From the NCBI GenBank assembly GCA_002292895.1, contig DBCE01000179.1:29130-42680 (forward strand): a DNA stretch of 13,551 nucleotides, given 5' to 3'. The translations under genes were made by a program, and so were the position numbers. The stretch is from Phycisphaerales bacterium UBA966. GTDB taxonomy: Bacteria > Planctomycetota > Phycisphaerae > Phycisphaerales > SM1A02. A model generated the notes under the pieces. That model had not been told where the DNA came from, searched no databases, and saw nothing but the letters and a program-made list of their open reading frames with translations. Every line of letters begins with the position of its first letter. Position 1 is the stretch's first letter. Positions 12,749 through 13,551 of the stretch are shown piece after piece.

Positions 12749-13551
12749 ATGCCGCGCGACCGTGCAACTCCCGCATGCCCTCCAGTCTTGCTTGTCGGCT
12801 TCAATCGCCCGGACTTGTTGAAGCGCACTATCGCATCGATCGCTGCCGCGGCGCCCGCGCGCTTGTACGTGGCGTGTGACGGAGCGCGGCCCGACCGTTC
12901 GGGCGAAGCAAGCCGTGTGTCCGCCGTGCGTGAACTGATGCTTGCACCACGTTGGCCGTGCACCGTGCAAAGCCGATTCCTCGACCGGAACTACGGCTGC
13001 ATGCCCGCGGTCAGTGGCGCTATTGATTGGTTCTTTCAACATGAAACCGCAGGCATCATCTTGGAAGATGACTGCGTTGCTGATCCGAGCTTCTTTCCAT
13101 TCGCTGCAGAACTACTAGCGCGCTACGCCACCGACGAGCGCGTCGGGGCCATCAACGGCAGCACATTTGCCCCCACGCACCTGCATTCCAGCGATTCCTA
13201 CTGCTTCACGCGTTATCCAACTCCATGGGGATGGGCCACTTGGCGAAGGGCGTGGAATCATTTTGAACGTGACCCAGCGGATTGGAAGCAAGCGATCGCG
13301 GCACCTGACTTCATCGGCCAGTGGTGCAGTCCGCGCGCAGGCGACAAGTGGCGACGACGAATGTCGTCTGCACTCACTGGTGCCAAATCGTCATGGGCGT
13401 ACCGATGGCACTACGCCATGTGGCGCCATCACATGTTGGCCATTGATCCGCGCAGCAATCTGATTACAAACATCGGCTTTACAGAGCACAGCACGCATAC
13501 CACCGAGTTATCACCGTGGTCAAACCTACCGCTGCAAAGTTTGGACTTCCC
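12749..13551 (+). CDS. Glycosyltransferase, GT2-like (HlpA-like subgroup), 3' end missing
   Basis: From the ATG at 12749 the frame is open to the window edge (267 codons, no stop), so the gene is cut by the window. The translation starts MPRDRATPACPPVLLVGFNR, with a GT-A first strand (LLVGFNRPDLLKRTI at 14-28). DG follows at 44-45, then an ILEDDC metal-binding motif at 104-109 and WGWATWRRAW at 160-169. These are marks of a GT2-like subgroup often annotated in databases as hemolytic protein HlpA-like. I think glycosyl transfer is the real role, and no haemolysin feature is visible. It follows the ligase-like gene by 9 bp with no Shine-Dalgarno sequence. Sugar specificity is unknown. Confidence 0.82.
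   Translation, partial: MPRDRATPACPPVLLVGFNRPDLLKRTIASIAAAAPARLYVACDGARPDRSGEASRVSAVRELMLAPRWPCTVQSRFLDRNYGCMPAVSGAIDWFFQHETAGIILEDDCVADPSFFPFAAELLARYATDERVGAINGSTFAPTHLHSSDSYCFTRYPTPWGWATWRRAWNHFERDPADWKQAIAAPDFIGQWCSPRAGDKWRRRMSSALTGAKSSWAYRWHYAMWRHHMLAIDPRSNLITNIGFTEHSTHTTELSPWSNLPLQSLDF

Noticed and set aside
12203..13042. Open minus-strand frame of 279 codons opposite the ligase-like and last glycosyltransferase genes
   Set aside because: It lies fully antisense to two well-supported genes, spans their junction and has no recognisable motif. Its length is expected in GC-rich coding DNA.

Overview
This window is part of a cell-surface polysaccharide (O-antigen or capsule/exopolysaccharide) biosynthesis locus. 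It is GC-rich. A WbpM/CapD-type dehydratase, a membrane sugar-phosphate transferase, a Wzz-like chain-length protein and an O-antigen ligase/polymerase point to a bacterium with a Gram-negative-type envelope. I cannot name the taxon. Most starts lack a clear Shine-Dalgarno sequence and gene orientation changes five times. That would fit phyla such as Planctomycetota, but nothing here proves it.

Layout. (1) Minus strand, 2030 down to 1: a CMP-nonulosonate synthetase (NeuA/PseF/LegF type), a WbpG/PseA-type N-acetyl sugar amidotransferase and the first 26 codons of HisH, joined by ATGA overlaps. (2) Plus strand, 2101-4393: a GT2 glycosyltransferase, a WbpV/WreQ-like sugar-nucleotide reductase/epimerase and a small PglC/WcaJ-type initiating phosphoglycosyl transferase, again joined by ATGA overlaps. 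(3) Minus strand, 4436-6346: a WbpM/FlaA1/CapD-type UDP-GlcNAc 4,6-dehydratase. (4) Plus strand, 6413-7627: a GH57 glycoside hydrolase. (5) Minus strand, 11341 down to 7632: an asparagine-synthase-like amidotransferase followed by a Wzz-like protein. (6) Plus strand, 11426 to the window end: an O-antigen ligase/Wzy-type membrane protein and a glycosyltransferase that runs off the edge.

How the genes fit together. The dehydratase would make UDP-4-keto-6-deoxy-HexNAc. The WbpV-like enzyme would reduce it to a 6-deoxy-HexNAc such as QuiNAc or FucNAc. The phosphoglycosyl transferase would load that sugar onto undecaprenyl phosphate. The GT2 enzymes would extend the repeat unit, including, by inference, an activated nonulosonic acid carrying an acetamidino group made by WbpG with HisH/HisF ammonia. 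The Wzz-like and ligase/Wzy-like proteins would control polymerisation or transfer. The asparagine-synthase homologue may amidate a sugar acid. No Wzx flippase, nonulosonate synthase or HisF lies inside the window.

No stretch above 300 bases is free of genes. The largest gap is 84 bp (11342-11425). I see no tRNA, rRNA, CRISPR array or insertion sequence.
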